Assembly: GCA_008933995.1 (NCBI GenBank)
Contig: WARS01000010.1
Span: 13,670,996-13,734,995, forward strand
From: Datnioides undecimradiatus
Taxonomy: Eukaryota; Chordata; Actinopteri; Lobotiformes; Datnioididae
DNA length: 64,000 bases
Reading direction: 5' to 3'
Both the position numbers and the translations under genes were made by a program. Below the pieces are notes generated by a model that had not been told where the DNA came from, did not search any database, and saw nothing but the letters and a program-made list of their open reading frames with translations. This document shows positions 25,726-38,724 of this stretch, in pieces; positions within the stretch are counted from its first letter, which is position 1, and each line of letters starts with the position of its first letter.

Positions 25726-27544
25726 TGGAAGGCCAGCGTCTGAGTTCCCTCTCTCTCTACTTCCCTCGCCTTCACACACTCAATCATACTTTTACACTCT
25801 TCCATCCATCTTTTTATGCTTCCCATAATATCCCTTAACCATAATATGCTAATGGAACACAGACATTGTTGTGTTTTCATTAGGTCTAAGATGAGTGTGG
25901 TGGTAATTTATTAAGTAAGGTGATATATCGCAAGTTGCTACTGACATTGGATCTTTTCACAAGTCAGACATTAGTGTCATTCTGAATTGGTTCATTAACA
26001 CGTCTCAGCTGCTGGGTTGTGTCACATTCCAAACAGCTCTGATTGAGCTGACTCATAACACACAATAAGTATTCAAGCCAGGAGAGTGTTGGAGAAAAAA
26101 GGAGTCAGCTGCTGACCTTGGGAGTGATTTCAGGGTGCTCTCTAACTCTCTAAAGAAGGATCCGATCAGTCACAGTCACAACAGGCCCAATCATTTTTAA
26201 ACATTTGTCGGTTTTTATTCAATTTCTGTTCATATAAAAGGTTTGTTGGCCTCATTCAGCAGTTGATTTAAGGCAAAACCACTAATATGAGGATATATTG
26301 GGAAGCGTTTTGGATATGTTTCCATCGTTCTTCTGAATCTTTGCTTCCACCTGGTCCACGTCAAAGTGCACCTGCTGACCTAGATATTATAATTAGCTGC
26401 ATTTGTGCAGAAGTACATATTGTTAGGTATAAATAATATTTTACATAAGTTCATTTATGTTTTCTAAGCCAAAGGTTGCACTGACGCCCCGCTCACTGAC
26501 AGTTTCAGGTTGATTTTCATGTAAGAAAGCAGGTGTCTAGGGCAGAGAAAGGTAATCATGTGTTTAGTACTTTAATGTATATTTTTAAAGGGCCAGCTCA
26601 CCCAAATGACAAAGCTTTTCCCTTATTTAGCTTAAGTGAATTCTAACCACGCAGATAGCTTGGTTACTTATTACAATAACAACTGCTGAAGTATGTAGCT
26701 GCTGCTTGTATCTCTGCCCGTACTTGATGTTGAGGTGAGATGTTTGGGTGGCCTAAAAACCGTCAAGTGTTTTGCATTCCTGAGGTGAGCATTGTGCTTT
26801 CTTAGGACTTCCATTCTTCCATAATCTTCCAAACCGCTGACCTTTTTCAAGATTCATTAGCTGTCGGGGCAGGTAGGACTCACGGAGTCATAAAAAGGTC
26901 TGTCTGCTTCTGAATAACTGCCTCTGAAAATGGGAAATATGGAACTGTATGGTAATGAAGGACCACAGTGGTACAATTTAGCTGAAGGTCTTCTAATAAT
27001 AATATGTTATTGGACAAAAATGTGTATTCATGACTCCCTGTCCCCTCTTTAACTGCGTGACATTTTGCTTCAGAGTGAACTAAACAAACCTGGATTTAAT
27101 AAATTGTCCAGAACAGCAGTGGGGAAAATGATGGTATTTGTTTTCATTTGTTTGTGATGTATAATTTTAACTGACTTTTCTATATTAAGCTATTGCTATT
27201 ATAATTGAAGGAAGTTCTCCATGTGTATTTAAGTATGAGGTGACCTTTTATTTGGATTTTATTTTAGTTTGAGCTGCATAGCATTGTTTCAAGCCATGTC
27301 CTTGGGAAAAATCTTTTTAAAGAATAACTCCAAGGAATAAAATAATATTTTTATCAGTGTATCCAATCAATATTATTCATTGTCTACTGCCAAGGACAAC
27401 TGAAACCTGTGAATTACATATCTCTGGACGTCAGCCAAAACACACTGATCTGTGGTTGCACATGTAGCTCATTTGTAAGCAGTCACTAAACCCAAGTTTC
27501 AGGTTTATATTGATAAATGTCAGTAGGTTGATGGCTGGTAACTT
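25726..27544. other. Non-coding DNA with one possible repeat fragment
   Basis: About 26585-26770 begins with aaagggccagctcaccc, like the aaagggacagttcaccc start of a common teleost interspersed repeat, but the similarity fades quickly. Nothing else is recognised. Confidence 0.4.
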
Positions 27545-27690
27545 CTGTTGGTGTGTCAGTCCCCAGCTTTGGTCCAGACTAATCTATCTCAACAGCTATT
27601 GGATGGATTGCTCAGTTTAAAATTCTAGAGCTAATGGTAAATTAGTAACGTTAGTAACATGCTAAACTAACATGGTGACAGTCAACGTTC
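27545..27690 (+). repeat. Interspersed teleost repeat fragment (family A, class unassigned)
   Basis: Contains tttggtccagac, tatctcaacagctattgg and, further on, gctaaactaacatggtgac. These are landmarks of a repeat common in percomorph genomes as I remember it. Alignable copies in this window lie at 43985-44050 (minus), 52290-52495 (plus) and 58150-58550 (minus). Confidence 0.65.
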
Positions 27691-28462
27691 CACTGTACTG
27701 TAAGATAAAATCAAATGAGCCCAGTTATATGCATCCCTTGCTGTGAACACATTTCGAAGGCGAATTCAATGAATTGCCTTCTTTACTCCTGGACAGTGGA
27801 AGACACGAGGATTAGAATAAAGTACCTCTGTTATCACGGATGACAGATATAACAGATGCCACACACGTCGGCCTCTACTGCATCCAAATGCTGAATGTAA
27901 AACGCACCACTTTGTAGATAGAAGGTGTAATGAATCGTTATGTTAAAGTATAAAATGTTTTAATAGGATATTACAGATTGTTGAAAACATCGAGTCCTTG
28001 ATGCAGTATAGAGTGTTGTATGTGGGTTGATGCCACAGCGAGGAAATAACCTCAGAAAAAAGCACTGAGGGTGCATTTGGTCTGTGGCTTCATTGTCCTC
28101 AGAGTATGAACTGAACAAAGTGATAACACCTGATACGATCCTTCTTATTCATAACACCGCAAACAAACCGTGATGCAAATATCAAAGGTGTATTATATAT
28201 TTTTGCTTGCATGTGGTAGCTGCCTGCGCCGCGCTGCCTCTCCGCTGCTTTTGTGTATCCCCTGTTGTATTTGTTTTGTTACTTGGGAATACATTACATA
28301 TTCACATTTCTGCGGCAAGAGAATCCTTTGAATATTAGCAAGGCAGGGAGCTGTCTGACTTGATCAAATATTGCCCTGCAGTCGTTTCTTTATACAAGCC
28401 AGGGTTTTATTTCTGATTCACTCTGTGCTTTTTCAAGAAAGGAGCAGAAAGAGAATATATAC

Positions 28463-28468
<6 letters not shown>
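27691..28468. other. Unannotated non-coding DNA
   Basis: Nothing recognised. Confidence 0.5.
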
Positions 28469-28504
<36 letters not shown>

Positions 28505-28546
28505 TGTGTGTGTCTGTGTGTGTGCGTGCATATATGTGTGTGTGTG
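28469..28546. repeat. (TG)n microsatellite, interrupted
   Basis: A pure TG run of about seventeen units to 28503 is followed by TGTC-type interruptions and two further short TG runs. Open frames that read threonine/histidine repeats on the other strand are translations of this tract. Confidence 0.95.
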
Positions 28547-31500
28547 ATAAGTGTATGTGCAAATGGTGAGTGCATGTTTGTACTTGCGCAGGGTGCAAAT
28601 GGAGGCCTGGAAAATCTTTCATCTGACTAATGCATAATTAATGTCCAGTATGTTTGCAGTAATTATGCCACTGTGTGTGTACCATGCCTGAAAAATGACT
28701 ATTTGTCCCTCCAGTCCAGAATCTGCTGGCTCAAACATTTCTGTGTTTTTCAAACGTCTGAGGAAGGAGGAAGGACAGCCAGTCTATTAGGATATCAATC
28801 AGATATTAATTGCACAGTTTAATGGTTGCACTTCACTTTTACTGCAGGATTGCAGCATTACCAAATACCCTTGACCCTCAAAATAGCTCATTTAATGCTG
28901 TTATTTCCTCTATATGGAGATGAGGTGAGTAACCATGTCTTACAGTACAAAATCTATTATGTGTTTGCTTCTCTTTACTGTCTGTGTTTAACATGGATGT
29001 GGACTAACTGCCAACAGGGGTTTGTTAGACTTTGGATTATTCTCACTGCAGTAAAACTAAGGTTTGTTCTTTGTTTTTGTCCGAGCTCTGTGCTCAGGAA
29101 CATGCAAGAGATCCTTGAACAGCAGAAACAGAAAAAGAGAGAAACACGCCTGACAGGAATAACATATCCTCCACAGCGCCCATGCAGCTCAGTTCCTTTT
29201 TTAGGGTCATGAAGCTCAAACTGACATTCTCTATCATGACTGTTGTGGTTACGGCTAATTTTAAACTGCTTTTTGAGGGAGTAAATTAAATGTGCAGCTG
29301 ATGTATTAAGCTATCAATTACTTGTGGTCCCAATAGTGTTCATTACAAGAGCAGGTCTTCGCCTTTTTACCAGAGAAAATCAAGTGATGCTGCTGCCCTT
29401 TAGACTAATAAAAGGCTCTGTGAAAAATCTATAAAGTTACCTTGTAGTTCAGGTCACTGGAGTACAAAGCAAACACCATTTTCACTCCAAACATGAGTTA
29501 TGTATGCATGAATTCTGGATGACTAGCCAATGGGTTATTCTGTCATTAATGTGGATGAAGTGGGGGAAACTATAGAGGGACGATGAAGAAACTGTTAAAG
29601 TTGCGAAGGAGCGCTGGTGGTCAGGAGGTTCCAAGCTCCTGTGTGTAACTTGCTTTGTGCTGATTGGGTTGAGGAATGCGTATCGCTAACGCTGAAAGCA
29701 CGACACGACATTGGCTTTGAGGAGGTTTCCTGCTTTTCCACTTTGTTTACACAGTTCAGCTGCAACAGGATGTGCAGTGTTTCATGTTTCACTTGCACCT
29801 AAAGCATGAAAGTGCCATGCGGTTGAATTTGCCTGAAGAGGAGAACAACTTTACATCTGACACGTCATAGCGACCTGTACATTGGAGAAGAGTTCCTCAG
29901 AGAGTTCCATTAACTACCATCCCCTCAGTGGCGACGGCAGCTCCTTTGTTTCACGAATCAGGTTTGGCGCAGCACCTGCTGAGCTCTGCGGTCACAATAT
30001 CTCAGGACTGTTGACATGTGAGTACACTTCCCCGCAGTAAATAAGCCAATCCACTTTCTGCTGTTATTGAATAGCCAGCAGAGAACTGAGCAGGGCTTCC
30101 TAGATGAGGAATTCCTCCTCATTGGTATCTAGGTAAATGTGGTGGAGCAGGGTTTGCACAAAAGACTAAGGGTCAACACGTGACTGTTTCATTCCGGGGG
30201 ACTCCTGCAGTTATTCCTGCAGTCTTTCAGCAGGTACCCATTAAACACTAGGAGGGCAACTGTGGCCTTGACTAGCAGCACACATAGAGAACATGCTTTT
30301 AATAGGAAAAGTGCCATGCTTCAATCATCCACAAAAAGCAGCTCAAGGGCCAAAGAAAGGACATTGCTAATATAATTTAATTTCCTGATTATACAAGCAG
30401 CTCTTTTTTATTATTCCTCGTAAGACTTACGGTAGCAACATTAGCCCAGTGACCAGCCCAGAGGTGATGTAGTTTTAGGGCAAAGGGCAGAGCCTGAGCT
30501 GTGGTTCACCGCATCCACCATGTGCTGATGTGCCATCTGTAACATGTCAAAGTTGGAGCACTGGATGTACCTTGCTTGTATGAGCTCCTGGTCAGACCAT
30601 GACCTCCTCTGCCCTGGGGAGCTGCGATGACATGTGACAATGTTCCCCTCTGCTCACCAGCTAATTATTTTCCAGAGTCCCCTCACGTGTGGTTACCAGG
30701 AAAGCGCAATCCTTGTTAGAGGTTTGCCCACATGATTGCATTTATGGGCTCCCAGCCAGGTCCCTTGTGTTTAGACCCAGACACTAGATGCTCCCTTGTG
30801 AGTTCCTCTCCCATCCTGGCTCTGGGTGGAGACCTAGCTCTCCGTGTTTCAGGTGAGCTGATTGTTTTCCGTTTCGGCATGTTGTTACAAGGATTGTTGA
30901 ATCTCTCAGTCTGCTCCTCATTCTTGCTATGATTCTGGAGGCCCATCCAGTCCACATGTGCTTTGAAGGCTTACAATTGCATATGTGTGTGTCTGGTGGC
31001 ATGAGGATGCCAGCGCCTTAGCTTCATATTGATTTACCAGAGAATGTATGTACAGACATTAAAAAGTAGAATTTGTGACATTTGGTTGTTGACTCTGATG
31101 GCTCGGGGACACAGGGCAGACTAACAAACCACAAGCAGCTGCTGTCAGCCAAGCTGTTTAATGATAAATATCCCAATCCACTGTTTTCCATAGGGTCAAT
31201 TTAGTTGCGCCGTTCATATCAACTAAACAAAGAATAAGAGAAACGATCACACAGTCAAAAATCTTATTTCCTCATTTTGGTAAAGTTTCAGGTCAATTAG
31301 AGGCCACCACCAGTGGAACTGTCCAGCCTTCAGTGGTAGACCAGACAGGATCCAAACCAGGCAACCACGGGCCATGAAAGGGGGAGCTCGTCCTCCATCC
31401 CTGCGCTGGTCCACCACCATGACCCTGAATCCTGACTGCAGCAGTTCTGAAAAAAATACCAGACTTAGAAAATTTTAAATTTTACATTTTTGGTGATGAT

Positions 31501-31568
31501 TGACAACCTGTCTCCTTCATATAGCTGCAGAACCACGTGGGCCAAACTGATGCTGCACACTTGGCATG
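28547..31568. other. Unannotated non-coding DNA
   Basis: Three kilobases with no supported gene. The 128-codon plus-strand frame at 28826-29212 has no recognisable domain. The segment just after the microsatellite (28620-28680) has several TAAT cores but nothing decisive. Confidence 0.5.
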
Positions 31569-31612
31569 TACAGTGGATAAAGTAAAGTAAAAAGTCAACA
31601 CACCCCTATGAA
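31569..31612 (+). mobile_element. Tc1/mariner-like terminal repeat remnant
   Basis: Starts at TA with tacagtggataaagt and continues aaaagtcaacacacccct. This resembles the inverted-repeat end (tacagtggataaaaaaagtc... cacacccct) of Tc1-type elements in fish. No matching opposite end was found nearby, so it would be a single orphaned terminus. Confidence 0.4.
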
Positions 31613-33303
31613 AAGTACAACCTCAGGAGAGGGATAGAAAAGAACACGGAATGATTTGGATGCATCCATACATGTGTGCGTATTTCTCCTCCTGCTCCAT
31701 CGTTATAACCAACTGAACTGGAAACACATGGGACCACTATGAGGAAGAAGAGGAAGCAGCAAGATAACTTCGCCACAATGAGAAGCATTATGGAGAACAA
31801 AGGAAATCCTAATCGGCCTTGTCTCCTCTAATCTACTCAGACCCTAATGGTGTCACATACTCAATCCTCACCACCCAGAAACATTCTGATTTGCTAAATC
31901 TGAAGGCAAGGAAGTAACTGAGTCTAATTTGTTTTATTGGATTCATGAGAGAACTGTAAAAGTTTGATTATTTAATAATGGACTTGGAATTAGACTCCAT
32001 TATGGAAAGTCAGTGTTTATGTTTTCACGTTCCCTGCTTCAAAAGGACGTCTCTCTTATCTTGGATAACCTCTTTCCACTCTTTTGTGAAGATGCTTTTC
32101 ACAGAACATGTTCCATTATTTCATTATTTCCACCCATGGCCCTTCTAACCACTGCAGCCTCCAAATATAGGATCACATTGATAAAACCCATAAAATCAAA
32201 TCAAATGATCAGTCTTGTGTTGCACCAAGTCTTTAAATTGTTAACATATGTAGAATATCGTCTGAGCCTCTGCACTTCCTGTTTAGACATTTTGTCCTTT
32301 TGTCCTTGTCCACTTCTCCCCACTTTCCTCTCACTTCCAATCTATAACTGCAGCCTTTTTATAGGCAACCAAAATATTTCTAGCCCACATTAAGGGTTCG
32401 TGATTCGGATGGGTGCCCGTGATGTGGAGTCTTGTTAGTGTCTGACCCTCGGGGAGTCTCGCACAGGTGGGGAACCATCAACATGAATCTGTGGCGACAA
32501 CAGCAACCGTATAGCTGCATGCCTGCTTTCAATTTACATCTGCTCCCTGTTACTCTCCAAGCCCAAGAACATAATGAGCACAAACAACTCAGAGGAAAAT
32601 GAGATAAATGAGGGCTATAATTGTGTTTGGAATTGCAATTACTGTTATCACAGCCCTTTGTTGCCAGGATTTAGTGTATCCAGATGTGCAAATGGGAATA
32701 ACTGCCATTGTTGGAGTGGATTGGATCAACCCCACTCCGAACTTCCAGCTCTATCGACTTGTAATTACTGATTTTTATTGACCAACCACAGCTGGTGCTG
32801 AGAAATAACAGGTAGTCTCAGGCTTAGTGGTGCTGAGATGACTCACGTAGCCTCCAGGTGAGTTCGTTGGCTGCAAAGACACGAACCAAGTCACAGTGAC
32901 AAGCCACAATTTCACAGAGCGGGAGAGCAGCCATTTTTACATTTTGCCCATTTACCCATGAAATGTTGAGCCGGGGACGATTAAATTTAACGTCAAACTT
33001 CGACGTGTCAAAGGAGAAAACTCACTTTAATAACATCCATGAAGTAATTGTGCTGCATATGAAGCACAATGTGGTTCAAAGTACTTAAATAAAATGTATC
33101 TCTGCATAAATTAAGACCACAAAATCATAAACTTCAAAAATTCAAGCTGTCAAGTTTGAGTTTACAACCTTAAATACACGTGAGGACTTTGAGAAAATTG
33201 GATAAAAGGTATTCAGAGTATTTTTTAAATAAAATGAAAGTTACTGCTATATTAACATGTTTGATTTCAGTGAAAGACATGCTGAGACCATTTTTACAGA
33301 GGA
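31613..33303. other. Unannotated non-coding DNA
   Basis: No supported gene. 32585-32765 is a complex block with gaattgcaattactgttatc-type AT cores, possibly conserved non-coding sequence. Confidence 0.45.
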
Positions 33304-33424
33304 GTACAGATGGAGAGCTTCATCACATGGTGCACCAACAACCACCTGAAGCTCTGTATCAGTAAAACCAATGAGCTGTGCTGGACAGCAATGCTTCAAA
33401 TATGGATGTTGCTGCGAGGAAGCT
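33304..33424 (+). mobile_element. Non-LTR retrotransposon reverse-transcriptase fragment, plus strand
   Basis: The plus-strand frame reads FITWCTNNHLKLCISKTNEL. This matches the WC...N.L.LN..KTxE block that follows the catalytic FADD region in LINE reverse transcriptases (Rex1/L2/CR1-type). The catalytic block itself and everything on either side are missing or unreadable, so only a short fragment remains. It lies about 400 bp from a second LINE piece in the opposite orientation. Confidence 0.65.
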
Positions 33425-33702
33425 ACAAATTCTAAAATACTTCACACACAAACACTGAACCTGGCAGCATGATTTCAAGACTAGTGTCACGAATCTAGCA
33501 TTATAGTAAATGTGAAATATGGTCACACTCTGCTTAGTTAAGGTGTAAATAAGTGGCCACAATGGAGTCACACTGAGGATAACCTATGACATTTTGGATA
33601 CAAACATCACCACTTCATCATTCTATCCTGATACTGAAATTTAGTTTCTATTGGCACATGAATTATTAAGCTGTCCACAAAAATAAGTTTTGTGAGTCCT
33701 GA

Positions 33703-33902
33703 GTGACCTAAACTTTTGTCCACCAAAATCTAATCAGTGGTGGACATTTCTTCAGATTTGAAGAAATTCCCTCATGGTGTTCTTGAGATATGAGGAGGGA
33801 GGTTGGTGAGTTTTAGTGAGGTCACAGTGACTCTAACCTTGGAACAACAACATCTAATCAGCTCTTTCTTGGTTCCAAGTGGATATTTGTATCAAATTTA
33901 GT
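33703..33902. repeat. Two diverged copies of a teleost repeat unit (class unassigned)
   Basis: The first copy (33703-33792) has caccaaaatctaatcag, gatttgaagaaattccctca and gttcttgagatat. The second (33822-33902) has gtcacagtgactctaacctt, catctaatcag, ttccaagtggatatttgt and atcaaattt. Overlaid, they complement each other along a unit that I remember as common and tandemly arranged in percomorph genomes. The second copy abuts the LINE relic. Confidence 0.6.
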
Positions 33903-34990
33903 CCTGTCAGTATTTCAAATTGTATACAGAAATTTAATTGGAAGATGGTGCAGAGAGGGCAACGTTGGTGTGATGTGTGATCTGTTAGTTCTACTGGACG
34001 CTCGGTAGCTGTATTTTGGACACATAAGAGACAAATCATAAACAACATTGGACCCACCAAATGATGCTGTGATGGATATGACAGACACAAACAGACCAAA
34101 AAGCTTTTATGAGCAAGGTAGGATGAGAATAAATCCAAGGCAGACCAATGTACTAACCAACAAGTTAGTACAATGCCTTGATCAATGGTGTTAAAAGCAG
34201 AGCTGAGATCAATAAGCACCAATTATAGCCATTTACCATCCTAATATCATAATATTGTTCGTGTCTTTGAGGGGGAACAGTATTTTTTAACCTGTGCCCT
34301 ATTTTCACATATTTTAATGTCTAAATGACATTGAAAATCCTGCTTAAGAAGAGCTTTTTCTGTTGAATGATGTTAATAAAAACATGATTAAGCAAGAAGA
34401 GTAAGCAAAGAACGAACAGAGCGATCGAGCCAGTTGAAATAAAAACATTTTAAAAAAGGGGGACAATGGAAGAATGTCAAGAGGATCAGATGAAAGCTTA
34501 AATTTGTGCAACAATTTGGTTAGGTCCTTTACGGAAATGTGAGAAAAATGAGTTTTTGGAACAGGAAACATCAATAATATGATGATAGGGGAATATCTGA
34601 TCTGATATCACTGACTTTGTCCACAAAACATTTAAGAAGGTTATTGCAATCAGTGTCAGAGATGACAGCCACTTGTAGAGCTGTAGTAGAGACATAGTGT
34701 TTATGGCTTTGAAAAGAACTGTTGAACTTCTTTTTTTAGATGAAAAGACGTTGGCTAACATCAACATGTATGCCAGGGATTGTAGTTTCAGATGTTTAGA
34801 GCTGAAGTTGAGATCAACCGCAAGACAGTGCTCATCGTGGTTTTCTTCTTTTCCAACCCCCACTATGATCCAGGTGGCCTGGGAGTTTGATGTTAAGCAG
34901 GAGGATGGCAGGAGTGTCCCACAGGATAGACTTGGAAACAGCCTAGGTCACTGCAGCTATCTGGCAATGTCAATGACAGGGAACACAAGG
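33903..34990 (-). mobile_element. L2-type LINE relic (linker and reverse-transcriptase regions)
   Basis: Three minus-strand frames line up in the correct order of an L2-clade ORF2. Around 34860-34500, SSTVLFKAINTM and FLNVLWTKSVISDQI match the linker between endonuclease and reverse transcriptase (RxLFxxIN... FFxxKIxxIR). At 34523-34464, DLTKLLHKFKLSSDPLDILP matches the CPLDPIPT region. At 34222-34020, VLIDLSSAFNTIDQGIVL, SALDLFSSYL and VGPMLF match the DLSxAFDTVDHxxLL, ALxWFxSYL and LGPLLF motifs of the RT core. The frames differ, so at least two frameshifts separate them. The FADD active site, the C-terminal RT and the endonuclease are not seen. The element is dead and clearly old. The 3' side is cut by the repeat at 33703-33902. 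Confidence 0.75.
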
Positions 34991-37523
34991 CTAGCCTTTT
35001 AGATCATCTGATTGTCTGATGATGTCCTCTTTGGCATATGTTTTAAAAGAAAAATATTAAAATTGACCACAAGTCTACGATCTAAATTTGCCACTGTCAC
35101 TGTGAGGGTGGAAGCAAGAGCCATAAATTGTACAGTTTGCAGAATTTGGAACAACCTTGCTGACAAAAGCGCATTAACCTGCTTCACCTGCAGCCAGTTT
35201 CACTGCCTGGTCTTTATCTTTTTCCCGCTTTTCCCCTGTAAAACACTGACATGCAGTCACCAGTGATAGGCACTTGTCTAGCTTGAAGAGAGAACTGCAT
35301 TTATCCCTGACCCCACTATCACCATGCTGTTAGCACCTGAATTTGAAGTGTGACTATCGCCTCTGAATGTGGTCTTGTTCTCTGAGTAGCAGTGATAACT
35401 ACTGCTGTACTATGGTGCCACTAAAGGCACAGTATGTTCTCTTACTGGTCCCGTTAAAACTAGAAAAAGCAAATATGCCTGTCTCGGGTACACACACTTA
35501 ATGGTGTATCCTTGTTTCTGTCTATTAAATGGGTAAAGTAACAACCTGGTGGCTAGTGTTGGCTAAGAAGTACATAAATGCTGTTTACCCGCCTCTCAAA
35601 CCTGAAATAGAGCTTACTCGGATCTCCTGGAGTGTTCATGAATTTAAAGGAAATTTGACAGGTCGCTGTCATCCACTCTTCCTCGCAAGTTCTGGGATAG
35701 CTTGTTTTAACCACCATATGCTGTCAACCTACTGCACACACTCAATAGGTGTGAAGAGAAATCAAACAAAACCTCCATTCAGGAAAGGCGTAAAGGGACA
35801 GGTATAAATACGATCATCGGGTAAGTTCCAAAGTATTATCCATCAGTAGCGAGTTCCTCCTTAAGAGCGCGTGTTTGTCGCAAATGTTGCTGATGACAAG
35901 GAGCTCATTTGCTGAGAGCCCTGAGCTAACTCTTCAGACTGATGCACCTTGCAATTTCAGTAGTTATCTCCAGCAAGAATGAGCCTGAACATGATCATAT
36001 GTTTGGCCGTGCGCCTGTGTGCATTTGTATCTGTCCACAGCCAATCTCACATACTAATACCTCTTTGTCGAAAAGGAAAAATACATCTATTGCAAAGATT
36101 GGTCTCATCTTAAACTGATTCCACGTCCACTAAAGCTTAAACAAGATTAATCAATCCCTAATGTTGTTGTACTAAAACCCTACATTGAGAATTAGCACCT
36201 TGACATCTATGAAGCAGTCATATTCTACATTATTTACTGCCAATGCTTTGTTCAGGTTTGAAAATCTGCCTACCCTGGTTTTATAGTTTCATCTTTCATT
36301 GTGTGACAAGGGCTCTTTTGGAACTGTGACAAATCCGAACTGTGACAAACTATGTTAAGTCTGTGTCTTATCTGTCTGAAAGTCTCCTCTTCTTCACCTC
36401 TCCAGCAGCTCTTCTGGTGTCTCATCTGTCGCGCTCCTCATCTCCTCATCTCCTCTCTCATGACCTGCTCACGAAAACAGCACATGCCAAGCAAAATCCA
36501 GCCGAATCCCTCTTTGTTTGTGTGACAGTTGGATCATGAAGGGGTTGGTTATATGATATGACATGAACGCATTTTAATGAAATGCATTTTTACACAGACT
36601 TACACAGGACCAATTTGTACACTCCAGCCAGGTTGCACACAAGCAAACTATCATTTCACTATCACTGCTCATGACTCCATGTGGGTTGACAGTCACACAA
36701 CACAGCAACAATACTAGATGCCAGCTACCGCTCAGTTGTTAATGCATTAGTATCTACGCATCAACCAGAATTTTGTTGCTATTAATATTCACTAATAATT
36801 AACTAATTAACTGGCTGAGTAGAGACACTTCTTGACTGACTTCAAAAACAATTGCGTTAGCTTGATAGCTTTTTGCATAGCTAGCAACCTATGAGTGGAT
36901 ATTTCAATCACCAAGTTAGCTGCAGAGATGTATATGCGTCATACATGTGCATCAGGAGAAACAGATTACGGTTCAATGTATGCTTAGTCCATGTACCACA
37001 TTAATATCAGTGACTGCAGCTAGCTAGCTTGACCAGGTGTTCTCAAACCGTCTGCAGTCGCACACTGGCCAGGTGAGCCCTGGCGTTAGCTTGATTTATG
37101 CTGATTTACATAGCTATAATCATATTTAAAGACGTGCCTTGAAAACACTTGACGTCATGAATAGTGTGCCTTGTGGCAAAAGCATCTGAGCAAAGCATTC
37201 TCACATCCACTAGACTCGTTCTCCTCCATGTCCTGTAGACTGCTGCCTTCATCCAGATTCCTTCTGAAACGCTTCTTATATCCACAGTGTTACCACCAGA
37301 TGCCACCAATGACAAGCCCAGTAACCACCGGCACGCTCTCTCTCTCTCGCTCTCATGGAGTCACTCAAACAAAATGCGAAAGTGGTGTGATCTGTTGCCA
37401 GATGAGCAGCGTAGGCCTACTTGTGTTTTCTGTTGCTTATCGCTCTTTACTGTCCGCTGCCGCTGTGTCATACTGCCTAATTTTCACTGTTTTATGCTTT
37501 GACAGGCACTCACTGCACTAGAA
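34991..37523. other. Unannotated non-coding DNA
   Basis: No supported gene. A pyrimidine-rich stretch lies at about 36380-36470 with a ctcatctcctcatctcctct duplication. Nothing else is recognised. Confidence 0.5.
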
Positions 37524-37680
37524 CAGTGATTCTCAGCCTGTTTTTTAAGTTACAACCCATCCTCCTAGAATAATCAGGCTGGTATATGTGATCCATGCCC
37601 CTCCACAACCCCAATAGCATTGGGGCATCAAACCTCAAAACCCTAGCTATCAATAGAAGCAGCTTCTGTTATAGGACACA
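37524..37680 (+). mobile_element. hAT-like transposon left end
   Basis: cagtgattctcagcctg at 37524-37540 resembles the cagtggttctcaacct terminus typical of hAT (Charlie-type) elements. The following acaacccatcc and ccccaatagcattggggcatc are of the kind found in the flanks of these non-autonomous copies. No right-hand inverted end or 8-bp target duplication was found, so the extent is open; it may run on to about 38045. Confidence 0.45.
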
Positions 37681-38518
37681 TCAAAGTTACTAAACAGGCA
37701 GACCATTGCTTTGGCCACAAATAACAAACTGACAACTAATTTGATTTGGGCTTTAATTAGACTTTAAAGATTTGTTGTTCAGAAGTTGTTCCATGTGGTA
37801 AAGCATCACACTGTAGCACATACCCACCGAAGGCACATAAGCACCAAAAGGAAAACGTATTTGAGTGTGTCCAAACTGTCCAATCAGAACTCATGTGCAG
37901 GCACACTTTGACATTTTGACATTTTATTTTTTTAACTACAGCCATCCTGCGACCTGACTCTGACAACCAATCGACCCGACCGCTGGCCAAGAAACTGCTG
38001 CGCTGCAAGCACAACGTGTCATTTCTCCACATCGGTTGGCTGATTAAAAAAAAAGAAAAACATAAGTTGCATGTTAACTTTAAGACTTAAGACTTTGCTG
38101 TGAACACGTTACCCAGATCACATTATCAGCGCTAAGCTAAGATACTTAGTGCTTTTTAAAAGTGAAAAAATGACCAAAATCAAAGCTCATCTTAATTTAC
38201 AGTGGGTGCTTCGGTTGTCACATGATGACATCACAATAACCACATAATCCTTGTGCATTGAAAAATACAGCAAATGCAACAAAAATACTGTTGACATCCA
38301 CAGCACTGGGCTGTGTGTGTTGCTGAATAGAGTCCTCCAAACCAAAGTACCCACGCAAGAGCTGACCCATATCATTAAGGCAGCACCGGGAGGAAGGGGA
38401 TTCTCCAGAGATCACAAACCCTCTCTGAAGCTGCCGGGAGGGTCGGCCATCCAACTCCACTAACAGGGTGCCAGAGAGGACCTTTCTAGGTTTTTAATAA
38501 AGAGCCCCCCTTTACTCT
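37681..38518. other. Unannotated non-coding DNA, possibly interior of the hAT-like element
   Basis: No coding signal. The segment around 37740-38045 might still be repeat-derived, as no right end of the element was seen. Confidence 0.4.
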
Positions 38519-38544
38519 GCACACACACACACACACACACACAC
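38519..38544. repeat. (AC)n microsatellite
   Basis: Thirteen AC/CA units. Confidence 0.95.
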
Positions 38545-38690
38545 CTCCATGATGAAAGCTTTTTTGGAGAATGTTTCATCTCAGTGTGCCTTCAGTGAGA
38601 TAGGAAGAACGGGAGTACAAGTTTGAAGATATCTTTATGTGTGAGGTCTGTGTGAAGTGTGTGCGTCTGTACTTAAATGTGAAGTGTTTG

Positions 38691-38692
<2 letters not shown>

Positions 38693-38720
<28 letters not shown>
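38693..38720. repeat. (GT)n microsatellite
   Basis: Fourteen GT units, about 150 bp from an AC tract of similar length, so the two are inverted relative to each other on one strand. Confidence 0.95.

Positions 38721-38724
<4 letters not shown>

Noticed and set aside
26585-26770. Possible copy of the repeat starting aaagggacagttcaccc.
   Set aside because: Only the first 20 or so bases look convincing; kept as a remark, not as a repeat feature.
28826-29212. 128-codon plus-strand open frame with a hydrophobic middle.
   Set aside because: No signal or domain pattern and no related sequence recognised; likely chance.
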